A DNA stretch of 64,000 nucleotides from Flavobacterium sp. LC2016-12 (GTDB taxonomy: Bacteria > Bacteroidota > Bacteroidia > Flavobacteriales > Flavobacteriaceae): assembly GCF_015351595.1 (NCBI RefSeq), contig NZ_JADKPT010000001.1:1-64000 (forward strand), in the 5' to 3' direction. Each line of letters opens with the position of its first letter. Positions within the stretch are counted from its first letter, which is position 1. The notes beneath the pieces were generated by a model, which worked only from the letters and a program-made list of their open reading frames with translations, searched no databases and was not told the origin of the DNA. Shown one piece after another: positions 43,482 to 51,886 of this stretch. A program made the position numbers and the translations under genes.

Positions 43482-43955
43482 TTAAACCTGATAACGTCTT
43501 AAAATCCAGGCCATTTTTTCATGTTCCTGTAATAAACCTGTAATAAAATCAGCCGAACCAATATCGTTGTTTTCAGTCTCAAAAACAGGAATATAAGTTC
43601 TGAATTCTGTTACCAGTTGCTCGTGATTTTCCAAAAGTTCTTCCAGCATGTGCTTTTGTGATGCATATTCTTTTGGAGATTCTTTTAAGGTTGAGTTTTC
43701 AATAAACTCTTTCATTGTACCAATTGTTTTTTCACCAAGCTGGCTGATACGTTCTGCAACTTCATCAATGTTAGCTTCCAAAATTCGGTATTGATCTTCA
43801 AACAATTTGTGTAATTCCATAAAACTGTTTCCTGAAATGTTCCAGTGAAATTTTCTGGTCTTAACATACAAAGTCATTTCGTTAGATAATATAGTGGCTA
43901 ATATACTTGTGCTTTTCTTTAAGTTTTTTGGACTAATTCCGATATTTGGGCTCAT
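43482..43955 (-). CDS. dps: Dps-family ferritin-like protein
   Basis: A 157-residue ferritin-like protein that oxidises and stores iron and protects DNA during starvation. KTRKFHWNISGNSFMELHKLFEDQY (about residues 33-57) and DEVAERISQLGEK contain the His, Asp and Glu ligands of the inter-subunit ferroxidase site; the remaining helices end with QEHEKMAWILRRY. The length is normal for the family. It is in the stress-type block with CsbD. Confidence 0.92.
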   Translation of the reverse strand: MSPNIGISPKNLKKSTSILATILSNEMTLYVKTRKFHWNISGNSFMELHKLFEDQYRILEANIDEVAERISQLGEKTIGTMKEFIENSTLKESPKEYASQKHMLEELLENHEQLVTEFRTYIPVFETENNDIGSADFITGLLQEHEKMAWILRRYQV

Positions 43956-44040
43956 AATTGCTTGATTTAAGGTTATTTTACAAAAATAGATTAGGAGTTA
44001 GTTTGTTCTCTTATACAATTTTAAGAAGATGTTATAGGAA

Positions 44041-44125
44041 TTCAATGTTTATAGAAATTAGGACAAAAATTAATTCGTGAAATCCAGTTTTACGATCATT
44101 CAATTCGTAAAAATTCGTGAAATTA
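44041..44125. repeat. ATTCGTGAAATT-family repeat
   Basis: Several copies of ATTCGTGAAAT or ATTCGTAAAAATTCGTGAAATT lie before pyrF. Related words occur at 62663-62820 and near 97-108. Confidence 0.5.
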
Positions 44126-44163
44126 GAGGCCGAAAATCATTCGCAAACCAATAATATTATTTG

Positions 44164-44171
44164 TAATTTTG
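44164..44171 (+). promoter_or_regulatory. -7 box of pyrF
   Basis: TAATTTTG matches TAnnTTTG, 21 bp before the ATG at 44192. Confidence 0.6.
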
Positions 44172-44191
44172 CCGCACTAGTAAAATACAAT

Positions 44192-45019
44192 ATGACAACA
44201 CAACAACTACACGAACAAATTCTTCAAAAAAAATCATTTTTATGCGTTGGCTTAGATCCTGATTTGACCAAAATACCACCTCATTTATTGGAAACAGAAG
44301 ATCCTATTTTCGAGTTCAATAAAGCTATAATTGATGCGACTCACGATCTGGCTGTTGGGTACAAACCAAATACCGCTTTCTTCGAGGCATATGGAATAAA
44401 AGGGTGGATGTCATTGCAAAAAACAATCAATTATATTAATGAAAATTTTCCTGAACAGTTTACGATTGCCGATGCAAAACGTGGTGACATTGGGAATACT
44501 TCAAGCATGTATGCGAAAGCTTTTTTTGAAGATTTAAATTTTGATAGTGTAACCGTTGCACCTTATATGGGAAAAGATTCAGTTGAACCTTTTCTGGCTT
44601 TCGAAAATAAACATACTATCATGTTAGCCTTAACGTCTAATGAAGGTGCGTTTGATTTTCAAACCTTAACTACCAACGGAACTGAATTATACAAACAAGT
44701 TTTAGAAACATCTAAAACGTGGAAAAATAGTGAAAACCTAATGTATGTGGTTGGTGCTACCAAAGCCGAATATTTCGCAGACATCAGAAAAATTGTTCCG
44801 GACAGTTTTTTATTAGTTCCCGGAATTGGCGCTCAGGGCGGAAGTTTATCTGAAGTATGCAAATACGGAATGAACGATAAAGTTGGTTTGTTAGTAAACT
44901 CTGCAAGAGCAATTATCTACGCCTCAAAAGGAACAGACTTCGCTGAAAAAGCAAGGGAAGAAGCATTGAAAGTGCAACAGGAAATGGAAGAGATTTTAAA
45001 TTCCAGGTTTCAGGTTTAA
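44192..45019 (+). CDS. pyrF: Orotidine 5'-phosphate decarboxylase
   Basis: A 275-residue enzyme that converts OMP to UMP, the last step of pyrimidine synthesis. The start at 44192 ([24 protein letters not shown]) is chosen because the longer frame to 44117 runs through the promoter region. Key motifs are [21 protein letters not shown] and the catalytic [20 protein letters not shown] (Asp-Lys-Asp tetrad region). The length fits the second PyrF subfamily common in Bacteroidota. It is transcribed alone. Confidence 0.95.
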   Translation: MTTQQLHEQILQKKSFLCVGLDPDLTKIPPHLLETEDPIFEFNKAIIDATHDLAVGYKPNTAFFEAYGIKGWMSLQKTINYINENFPEQFTIADAKRGDIGNTSSMYAKAFFEDLNFDSVTVAPYMGKDSVEPFLAFENKHTIMLALTSNEGAFDFQTLTTNGTELYKQVLETSKTWKNSENLMYVVGATKAEYFADIRKIVPDSFLLVPGIGAQGGSLSEVCKYGMNDKVGLLVNSARAIIYASKGTDFAEKAREEALKVQQEMEEILNSRFQV

Positions 45020-45175
45020 AGTTTCACGTTGCCTTACTTTGAACATAATTTAACCGCAAAGTTCGCAAAGTTTTTTCGCAAGGCTCGCAAAGGGATTAAC
45101 TTTGCGTTCATAGCGTAAACCTTAGCGAACTTTGCGGTTAATAAACATTCCAACAAAACTTGAAACCTGAAACAA
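45003..45175. repeat. CGCAAAG-family nested inverted repeat
   Basis: A perfect 17-bp pair TTAACCGCAAAGTTCGC (45050-45066) and its complement (45125-45141), with outer CAGGTTTCAGGTTTAAAGTTTC-like arms. It fills the gap between two same-strand genes. Confidence 0.7.
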
Positions 45176-45198
45176 AGAAAACCTGAAACAAAAATAAA

Positions 45199-45999
45199 AT
45201 GAAACAATTAAAAGATCAGCTTGGTAGTTTACATTCTTTTGAGAGTGCTCCAAAACGTATTATTTCGTTGGTTCCTTCTCAAACCGAATTACTATTTGAT
45301 TTAGGTTTAGAAGAAAAAATAATAGGGATTACAAAGTTTTGCGTGCATCCGTATCATTTAAAATCGACTAAGAAAGTTGTTGGCGGAACCAAGAAGATTC
45401 ATTTTGAGAAAATAAAATTATTGCAGCCCGATATTATCATTTGTAACAAAGAAGAAAATACACTTGAAATCGTGGAGCAATTAAGTGCGATTTGTCCGGT
45501 TTGGGTAACGAATATTGTTTCTGTGGAGGATAATTTTCAGATGATTTCAGATTTCGGTCAATTGTTTAATTGCAGAACCGAAGCTCAAAAATGGAATGAT
45601 AAATTAAATTTCGCTCTAAACGATTTCAAAAAATACATTCAGGATATTCCATCAAAAAAAGCAGCTTATTTTATTTGGAAGAATCCCTATATGGTTGCAG
45701 GAAAAGATACGTATATAAATGAGTTATTAAAACTGAATCATTTTGAGAATATCTACGAAGAGAAAGGTCGTTATCCTGAAATAGAACTTAAAAAAATGAG
45801 ATTAGAAGGCGATCCTGATCTGGTTTTCCTTTCATCAGAACCGTATCCTTTCAAAGAAGAAGACGCTTTTGAAATAGGCCGTTTTACACATCACGCCAAA
45901 ACCATCTTCGTCGACGGCGAAATGTTCTCCTGGCACGGCAGCCGACTTTTAAAGGCTTTCCCGTATTTCAAATTACTCCACGAAAGATTGAGAAGTTAG
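45199..45999 (+). CDS. BtuF-like helical-backbone metal-receptor protein
   Basis: A 266-residue protein with the class III substrate-binding fold: RIISLVPSQTELLFDLGLEEKIIGITKFC, then a backbone helix, KKAAYFIWKNPYMVAGKDTYINELL and LEGDPDLVFLSSEPYPF. Such proteins bind vitamin B12, haem or ferric siderophores for ABC importers. Unusually there is no signal peptide or lipobox, and no permease or ATPase gene is adjacent, so a standard periplasmic role is uncertain. Confidence 0.78.
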   Translation: MKQLKDQLGSLHSFESAPKRIISLVPSQTELLFDLGLEEKIIGITKFCVHPYHLKSTKKVVGGTKKIHFEKIKLLQPDIIICNKEENTLEIVEQLSAICPVWVTNIVSVEDNFQMISDFGQLFNCRTEAQKWNDKLNFALNDFKKYIQDIPSKKAAYFIWKNPYMVAGKDTYINELLKLNHFENIYEEKGRYPEIELKKMRLEGDPDLVFLSSEPYPFKEEDAFEIGRFTHHAKTIFVDGEMFSWHGSRLLKAFPYFKLLHERLRS

Positions 46000-46260
46000 T
46001 TTCAAGTTTTCTTTGTTTCAAGTTTCAAGTTTTGTTGGAACGTTTATTTAACCGCAAAGTGCGCTAAGATTTTACTTAACCGAGATGTTTTAACCGAGAT
46101 GTTTTAACCGCAAAGCTAGATCAACACAAAGCTTTGCGAACTTTTCGTTTCTATAAAAACCAAGAGAATAAAAATCTTAGCGCACTTTGCGGTTAAATTT
46201 ATGTTCAAAGTAAGGCAACCTGAAACTTGAAACCTGACCCGAGGCTGAAAGCCGAACTGG
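46000..46260. repeat. CGCAAAG-family nested inverted repeat
   Basis: A perfect 27-bp arm pair begins TTTAACCGCAAAGTGCGCTA at 46047 and ends at 46197. Inside it two tandem copies of AACCGAGATGTTTT lie at about 46078-46105. Outer GTTTCAAGTTTCA-like arms are also present. There is no gene in 46000-46581. Confidence 0.7.
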
Positions 46261-46299
46261 CGAAGCAAACTAAAAAAACAAAAAATCCACAAAAAAAGA

Positions 46300-46326
46300 A
46301 TGCCGGCATCTCGAAGACGCCGGCAT
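46300..46326 (-). terminator. Orphan hairpin with minus-strand terminator form
   Basis: ATGCCGGC (46300-46307) and GCCGGCAT (46319-46326), preceded on the plus strand by AAAAAAAG. It would work as a terminator for minus-strand transcription, but no minus-strand gene is near. Confidence 0.5.
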
Positions 46327-46550
46327 CATTTAACTAACCAAAACCAAAATAATAAATAACCAGTTTATTACACTACAAAGATCTAACATATATGAATGTT
46401 TTGCTGTTAAGGTTTTGTTATTACTTTGTTGGACATAAGTTAAGATTTTTTAAGAGTTCATTTTGAGGATTTTATTGCTGTAAATTGTTTTTAATTATTA
46501 TAATATAATAACTATCAATTTTACTTATGAATATGATAAGTATTAGTTTG

Positions 46551-46558
46551 TATATTTG
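46551..46558 (+). promoter_or_regulatory. -7 box of the catalase gene
   Basis: TATATTTG is a perfect TAnnTTTG match, 24 bp before the catalase ATG. Confidence 0.6.
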
Positions 46559-46581
46559 ATAAAACATTAAATATCAGCAAG

Positions 46582-48075
46582 ATGGAATTAGACAAAAAAT
46601 TAACAACTGCAACCGGAACGCCGGTTCCAGACAATCAAAACATTCAGACAGCCGGACCTCGCGGACCTGTTTTATTACAAGATTTTTGGTTTTTAGAAAA
46701 GATGGCGCATTTTGATCGTGAGGTAATTCCGGAGCGAAGAATGCACGCCAAAGGTTCTGGTGCATACGGAACTTTTACGGTTACACATGATATTACAAAA
46801 TACACAAGAGCCGACTTGTTTTCGGAGATTGGTAAAAAGACCGAAATGTTTGTGCGTTTTTCTACTGTTGCAGGAGAAAGAGGTGCTGCTGATGCCGAAA
46901 GGGACATTCGTGGTTTTGCCATGAAATTTTATACCAATGAAGGGAATTGGGATTTGGTAGGGAACAATACACCTGTTTTCTTTTTCCGTGATCCGATGAA
47001 ATTTCCGGATTTAAATCACGCCGTAAAACGTGATCCAAGAACCAATTTGAGGAGTGCTGATAACAATTGGGATTTTTGGACTTTATTACCCGAAGCCTTA
47101 CATCAAATTACGATCGTAATGAGTGACAGAGGAATTCCGAGATCGTACAGACAAATGCACGGATTCGGGAGTCACACTTTTAGTTTCATCAATCATCAAA
47201 ACGAAAGACATTATGTGAAATTCCATTTCGTAACACAACAGGGAATTGATAATCTTTCTGATGAAGAGGCAGCCAAATTAGTGGGCGGTGACAGAGAAAG
47301 CCACCAAAGAGATTTGTATGATGCCATTGAAGAAGGAAACTTCCCAAAATGGAAAATGTTTGTGCAAATCATGACAGAAGAACAAGCTGAGAATTATCGT
47401 TTTCATCCTTTCGATTTAACTAAAGTTTGGTTAAAAGGCGATTTTCCGCTAATTCCGGTTGGTGAATTTGAATTAAATAAAAACCCTGAAAACTATTTTG
47501 CTGAAGTAGAACAGGCAGCCTTTAACCCGGCGCATGTACCTCCGGGAGTTAGTTTTTCTCCTGATAAAATGCTCCAAGCACGATTATTCTCTTATGGAGA
47601 TGCTCACCGTTACCGTTTAGGTGTAAATAATTTCCAAATTCCGGTAAATTCTGCAAGATGTCCTTATAACACTTTCCACCGCGATGGAACAATGCGCGTA
47701 GACGGAAATAACGGAAGCCGTAAACATTATGAACCAAATAGTTTTGGAGAATGGCAGGAACAACCAGAATTCAAAGAGCCGCCATTAAAACTTCATGGTG
47801 ATGCGTACGCCCATAATTTCAGGGAAGATGATAACGATTATTTCACGCAGCCAGGCTTATTGTTCCGTTTACTAACAGATGAGAAAAAGCAATTGTTATT
47901 TAAAAATACGGCCGGACAAGTAGGAGGAGCCCAGAAATTTATTCAGGTTCGTCATATCCGCAATTGCTACAAAGCAGATCCTGCATACGGAGAAGGCGTA
48001 GCAAATGCTTTAGGATTAACAATGGATGAAGTAAATAACTTTGATGACCCGAGATTGTCGATAGTGGCAAGGTAA
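46582..48075 (+). CDS. katA: Monofunctional haem catalase
   Basis: A 497-residue clade-3-type catalase that splits hydrogen peroxide. The catalytic His55 is in [15 protein letters not shown], the conserved Asn is in [12 protein letters not shown], and the haem-ligand Tyr is in [19 protein letters not shown]-type residues of small-subunit catalases are plausible from length. It has its own promoter and terminator and is monocistronic. It likely acts with the nearby Dps in peroxide defence; an OxyR site is not obvious. Confidence 0.95.
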   Translation: MELDKKLTTATGTPVPDNQNIQTAGPRGPVLLQDFWFLEKMAHFDREVIPERRMHAKGSGAYGTFTVTHDITKYTRADLFSEIGKKTEMFVRFSTVAGERGAADAERDIRGFAMKFYTNEGNWDLVGNNTPVFFFRDPMKFPDLNHAVKRDPRTNLRSADNNWDFWTLLPEALHQITIVMSDRGIPRSYRQMHGFGSHTFSFINHQNERHYVKFHFVTQQGIDNLSDEEAAKLVGGDRESHQRDLYDAIEEGNFPKWKMFVQIMTEEQAENYRFHPFDLTKVWLKGDFPLIPVGEFELNKNPENYFAEVEQAAFNPAHVPPGVSFSPDKMLQARLFSYGDAHRYRLGVNNFQIPVNSARCPYNTFHRDGTMRVDGNNGSRKHYEPNSFGEWQEQPEFKEPPLKLHGDAYAHNFREDDNDYFTQPGLLFRLLTDEKKQLLFKNTAGQVGGAQKFIQVRHIRNCYKADPAYGEGVANALGLTMDEVNNFDDPRLSIVAR

Positions 48076-48451
48076 GAGAGGTTCAAAGGTTCAAAGGCTC
48101 ATAGGTTCAAAGGGACAAAGGTTTCTGGGCTTTATTAAAATTAAATAATTAACCCCGATAGGCTTTTAAATCTGTCGGGGTTAATTATTTAGTTTCACGA
48201 AAAGACCTTTTAATCTTTGAACCTCTGCCTCTTTGCACCTAAGAAATATAATTTGTTCCTCCGGAACTATATAAGAATTTTTGGTTTACGTTTTATAGGC
48301 GGATTTCGTTACGTTTTAATTTTTATAGACAAAGCTTTGCGAACTTTATAAAGTTTCAGTAAAGACAAAGAAATATAACCTTAGCGCACTTTGCGGTAAA
48401 AAATCCTGCAGTAAAAAACCTTTGAACCTTTGTACCTCTGCCTCTTTGTAC
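48076..48451. repeat. GGTTCAAAGG-family repeat and terminator between convergent genes
   Basis: Arms rich in GGTTCAAAGG (48078-48121) face AATCTTTGAACCTCTGCCTC (48211-48230), and a further copy lies at 48418-48455. A GCAAAGCTTTGCGAAC...TTAGCGCACTTTGCGGT arm pair is between. No coding sequence is seen. Confidence 0.65.
48143..48190. terminator. Bidirectional terminator of the catalase gene
   Basis: A perfect 16-bp stem AAATAATTAACCCCGA / TCGGGGTTAATTATTT in the gap between the catalase and purU genes. Confidence 0.8.
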
Positions 48452-49306
48452 CTAAGAAAAAACAACTGTCTTATTACTATAAACCATAGTCTTACGCTCG
48501 GCATGTAATTTAATAGCACGAGCCAAAACAATACGTTCCAAATCTCGTCCTTTCATAATAAAATCATCAACAGAATGAATATGCGATACCCTTGCAATAT
48601 CCTGTTCGATAATTGGACCTTCGTCTAATTCGGCAGTTACATAATGACTTGTTGCTCCAATAATTTTCACCCCACGTTTAAAAGCCGAATGATAAGGTTT
48701 TGCACCTGGAAAAGCCGGTAAAAACGAATGGTGAATATTAATGATTTTATTCTCGTAAAGCGAAATCAATTTTGGCGTAATAATCTGCATATATCGCGCT
48801 AAAACAATAAAATTGATCTGATATCTTTTAAGAAGCTCAATTTGTTTGGCTTCGCCTTCTTCTTTATTATCTTTTGTAAAAGGCACACAGTGATACGGAA
48901 TGTCAAAACGTTCTGCAATCGATCTTAAATCATTATGATTGCTAATAATTACCGGAATTTCGACATTCAATTCTCCAGCGCTGTAACGTCCTAAAATATC
49001 AAATAAACAATGATCATATTTAGAAACAAACAAAGCCATTTTTGGTTTTTGTTCCTGATTGTACAAATCCCACGACATATTAAAATCAGAGGCAAGAGAT
49101 TTATTAAAATCTTCTTTAAAGCTTTCAACAGTAATGTGGTTATTCGTTAATTCACATTCCAATCGCATAAAAAACACATTTTGTTCCACATCAACGTGTT
49201 GGTCGATATAGATAATGTTGCCTTCCATTTTTGCAATAAAAGTTGTAACAGCGGCAATAATTCCCTTTTGGTCTTTACAATGAATCAGAATGGTAATTTT
49301 TTGCAT
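48452..49306 (-). CDS. purU: Formyltetrahydrofolate deformylase
   Basis: A 284-residue enzyme from the ATG at 49306 that releases formate from 10-formyl-THF and balances one-carbon and purine metabolism. An N-terminal ACT domain (KITILIHCKDQKGIIAAVTTF) is followed by a formyltransferase-type domain with NIHHSFLPAFPGAKPYHSAF (catalytic Asn and His) and HYVTAELDEGPIIEQD (Asp). An upstream ATG at 49357 would add 17 residues without ACT homology. It is monocistronic. Confidence 0.92.
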   Translation of the reverse strand: MQKITILIHCKDQKGIIAAVTTFIAKMEGNIIYIDQHVDVEQNVFFMRLECELTNNHITVESFKEDFNKSLASDFNMSWDLYNQEQKPKMALFVSKYDHCLFDILGRYSAGELNVEIPVIISNHNDLRSIAERFDIPYHCVPFTKDNKEEGEAKQIELLKRYQINFIVLARYMQIITPKLISLYENKIINIHHSFLPAFPGAKPYHSAFKRGVKIIGATSHYVTAELDEGPIIEQDIARVSHIHSVDDFIMKGRDLERIVLARAIKLHAERKTMVYSNKTVVFS

Positions 49307-49335
49307 TTTTGGTTGGTTTTTTGTTTTAGGTTTGA

Positions 49336-49432
49336 AATTTAACCGCAAGGTTCGCAAAGGTTTACGCTATGTTCGCAAAGAAAAAAAACATAGCGTTCTT
49401 TGCGTAAACCTTTGCGCTCTTTGCGGTTAAGC
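49336..49432. repeat. CGCAAAG-family inverted repeat
   Basis: TTTAACCGCAAGGTTCGCAAAGGTTTACGC-type left arm and its complement on the right flank an AAAAAAAA loop. It lies between the DUF4197 gene end and the purU start. Confidence 0.7.
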
Positions 49433-49436
49433 GTCT

Positions 49437-50156
49437 TTATTTTCCGTCCTGCATCGCAAAAACACTTTTTAATAAAGGCGTTGTTCTTGCGCTGATATTA
49501 TTTCGGATTTCTTTTTCTTCAACAGCAATCATTTTAAAAACACCAGACAAAGCCTGGTTTGTTGTATAATCAGTCAAATCAGGATTTACCTTTTTAACTA
49601 ACGGAATCGTATTGTATTTTGTAATAATCTTTGTCCAAACGACATCGGCACCTACTTTTTCGAACGAGCTTTTAATCACCGGATTAAATTTTCCGTATAA
49701 AGCTGTTGTTGTACTTCCTTGCAAATAACTTGTTGCAGCGCTGTCGTTTCCTAACAAAATGTTTTTAGCGTCTGTAAAAGTCATGTTTTTCACTGCTGAT
49801 ACAAATATAGGAGTGGCTTCTTTTACCGCATCTTCAGCAGCACGATTTAGCATTTTAACACCTTCATCGGCTAATGAACTTAAACCTATTTTTCGTAAAG
49901 TAGCATCTACTTTTTGTAATTCTGCCGGAAGCAAAATTTTTACTGCTTCATTTTTATAAAAACCATCAACAGCAGTTAATTTACTAACTTGTTGTGTAAT
50001 TCCTTTGTTTAATGCTTCTTTCAATCCGGAAGCAATATCTACACCGCCCACTCCTGGAATTTGTGATGAAATTTGCGGGAACTGATTTAATGTTTGCTGC
50101 ATCTCAGCGCAGGATGTAAGTGAGAACGTAAGGGCTAATAATAAAATCTTTTTCAT
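49437..50156 (-). CDS. DUF4197 lipoprotein-like protein
   Basis: A 239-residue exported protein with a lipobox-like LLALTFSLTSC (Cys at about 16), then helices. GLKEALNKGITQQVSKLTAVDGFYKNEAVKILLPAELQKV, with DAKNILLGNDSAATSYL, fits DUF4197. The family is widespread and uncharacterised. A seven-copy GAATATA repeat lies 141 bp upstream (50297-50345). Confidence 0.8.
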   Translation of the reverse strand: MKKILLLALTFSLTSCAEMQQTLNQFPQISSQIPGVGGVDIASGLKEALNKGITQQVSKLTAVDGFYKNEAVKILLPAELQKVDATLRKIGLSSLADEGVKMLNRAAEDAVKEATPIFVSAVKNMTFTDAKNILLGNDSAATSYLQGSTTTALYGKFNPVIKSSFEKVGADVVWTKIITKYNTIPLVKKVNPDLTDYTTNQALSGVFKMIAVEEKEIRNNISARTTPLLKSVFAMQDGK

Positions 50157-50296
50157 GTTTGGGGTTTTATGAGTTCAAAAATACTACTTATTCAAAAACA
50201 AAGCCACAATTTTATTTTAGGAGCATAAGTAATTTGTTTCATAATTAACTTTTTTAAGATTTTGAGGTTCTGAGATGCTAAGGTTGTGAGATTTTT

Positions 50297-50345
50297 GAAT
50301 ATAGAATATAGAATATAGAATATAGAATATAGAATATAGAATATA
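50297..50345. repeat. (GAATATA)7 heptanucleotide tandem repeat
   Basis: Seven exact copies of a 7-bp unit at 50297-50345, then GAAG. It lies upstream of the DUF4197 gene and downstream of a lipoprotein gene ending at 50446. A shorter relative is near 37006. The unit length is not a multiple of three. Confidence 0.9.
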
Positions 50346-50445
50346 GAAGAAAGATGTAAGCCATTATTAGGATAACTTATATAACCTTGTGGAGATCTCC
50401 GTTTCTTAGAATGAAAAAATGAAGGAAAATTTTGGGTTCTAACTA

Positions 50446-50931
50446 TTAATTTTTCCTTTTTCTCCATTCCTGAAGCGCACGTTCAAAAAATGATTTAATT
50501 TCTTTTTTTTCACCTTCTACACTAACCTTAAAGGTACTTCCGTTTTTTGCTGTAACAAGAAGGTAGGGGCAATATGTTGCTCCAGCTTTGTAAACGGTAT
50601 CAATTTTTGAAATATCATGATAATAAGCAAAGACTATTTCATTTTTTCTTTGGTCTCTTTTATCAATCCAATAGGATGCTAGTCTTTTATCAGTAAAGAA
50701 ATTTCCAGCATTTTTTAGTTTGAAATTACTATAGAATCGATAGATAGTTTCATTATCGTCAAGTATTTTGAGGCTTTTTATATATTGAATGTCATCTTTA
50801 CTCAATGTACTCTGATTTTCAATCTTGTTGCATGAAAAGAATAGATATAAAACTGTTGCAAAAGTCACGCTATTTAGTACTCTTTTGCTAACTATTAGAA
50901 TAGGAATTGTATGCTCTTTAAGTTGATTCAT
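50446..50931 (-). CDS. Lipoprotein-like hypothetical protein
   Basis: A 161-residue protein with a hydrophobic segment and lipobox-like ATVLYLFFSC (Cys near 34); the N-terminal 20 residues before it are unusually long, so a later start (for example GTG or TTG) is possible. The remainder is soluble (KRLASYWIDKRDQRKNEIVFAYYH). It overlaps the preceding gene by 14 bp. The function is unknown. Confidence 0.55.
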   Translation of the reverse strand: MNQLKEHTIPILIVSKRVLNSVTFATVLYLFFSCNKIENQSTLSKDDIQYIKSLKILDDNETIYRFYSNFKLKNAGNFFTDKRLASYWIDKRDQRKNEIVFAYYHDISKIDTVYKAGATYCPYLLVTAKNGSTFKVSVEGEKKEIKSFFERALQEWRKRKN

Positions 50932-51340
50932 CAGTTATTTTAATTAAATACCAGCAATTTTCTATTACTTTAAATTCATATAATTGATATATTCCATTGT
51001 CATAACCTACTCGCTTATAGATTAATCCCTGTTTTATTTTTTCCTTTTCGATGGTAAATTTATCAGTTTCTTGATTCATTGCTTTAGAATCTTTTGAAAA
51101 ATCAATATATCTAAAATCAGATTTAGAAGCAATTAATTCAGTTTCAAGTTTTTCATAATTAGCGTTATCGTAAAAAAGACATTTCAAAGGAAATTTAATA
51201 TGTTCTTTTTGATAGATACTATCCGTAGCAAATTTTTCAAAGAATTGATTAAAATCTAAAAGAGATTCTTTTTTACTTTTTAGATCCTTTTTACAATTAA
51301 TAAAAAAGAAAATAAATGCAAATAAAAAAAGTTTTTTCAT
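50918..51340 (-). CDS. Lipoprotein of unknown function
   Basis: A 140-residue lipoprotein (FAFIFFFINC, lipobox Cys about 16), then a soluble domain ending LYEFKVIENCWYLIKITDEST, similar in length to DUF4348-type small proteins though no family is claimed. Its stop region overlaps the next gene's start by 14 bp, so they are translationally linked. Confidence 0.6.
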   Translation of the reverse strand: MKKLFLFAFIFFFINCKKDLKSKKESLLDFNQFFEKFATDSIYQKEHIKFPLKCLFYDNANYEKLETELIASKSDFRYIDFSKDSKAMNQETDKFTIEKEKIKQGLIYKRVGYDNGIYQLYEFKVIENCWYLIKITDEST

Positions 51341-51358
51341 TGACAGGAAATTAAAAAA

Positions 51359-51778
51359 TTACTTAGCCAGTAAATCAATTTCTTCATCCGTTGCTTCAAT
51401 ATAAACAGACATTTGACTGTATTTCCATTTGCCTCTTTTCTCGGCAACCACAAATAACGTTCCTTTGCCTTTAGAGCCTTTTATCGGAATTTGTAAATCG
51501 CAGTTTCCCGTATCATTATGAATACTGATATTGCCACTCACCATTCCGTCAGCTTCAATAGGACTTCCTAGTTTGTCGTTTACTGATTTATCATGTTGTA
51601 CAATAGTCATGGATTCTTTATAAGCATCAGAATCTTTCATCATCGAAGTTACACCAAAGAAGATTCCGGCAATAAACAATCCAAAAAGAACTATAAGACC
51701 CAGACATCCGGTCGGAACAAACCATTTCCAGTTTCTGTCCCACCAATTTTTTCTAACTTCTGTGTAATTATCTTCCAT
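51359..51778 (-). CDS. Cytochrome c oxidase assembly factor Coa1-like protein
   Basis: A 139-residue protein with one transmembrane helix (WFVPTGCLGLIVLFGLFIAGIFFGVTSMM, about residues 15-42) and a periplasmic domain (VNDKLGSPIEADGMVSGNISIHNDTGNCDLQIPIKGSKGKGTLFV). This layout fits the Coa1 family (PF08695-type), linked to respiratory-oxidase assembly in mitochondria. Its role in bacteria is not established. Confidence 0.72.
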   Translation of the reverse strand: MEDNYTEVRKNWWDRNWKWFVPTGCLGLIVLFGLFIAGIFFGVTSMMKDSDAYKESMTIVQHDKSVNDKLGSPIEADGMVSGNISIHNDTGNCDLQIPIKGSKGKGTLFVVAEKRGKWKYSQMSVYIEATDEEIDLLAK

Positions 51779-51886
51779 AATAAAAGGGTAATTTTAGATT
51801 TGAGTTTAATATTCGAAAGATATTATTTTTCTTCCAAATTCTAATCAAATTCTAAAATTACCCCCGAGTTTAAAAAAAATATATTT

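Noticed and set aside
46574..46922. Minus-strand frames opposite the catalase start
   Set aside because: The catalase frame has its catalytic motifs and a promoter; the antisense frames have none.
50192..50467. A 91-residue minus-strand open frame over the GAATATA repeat
   Set aside because: Its middle is made of the translated heptamer repeat (ILYSIFYILYSIF-like) and it overlaps the end of the lipoprotein gene. There is no sign of a real protein.
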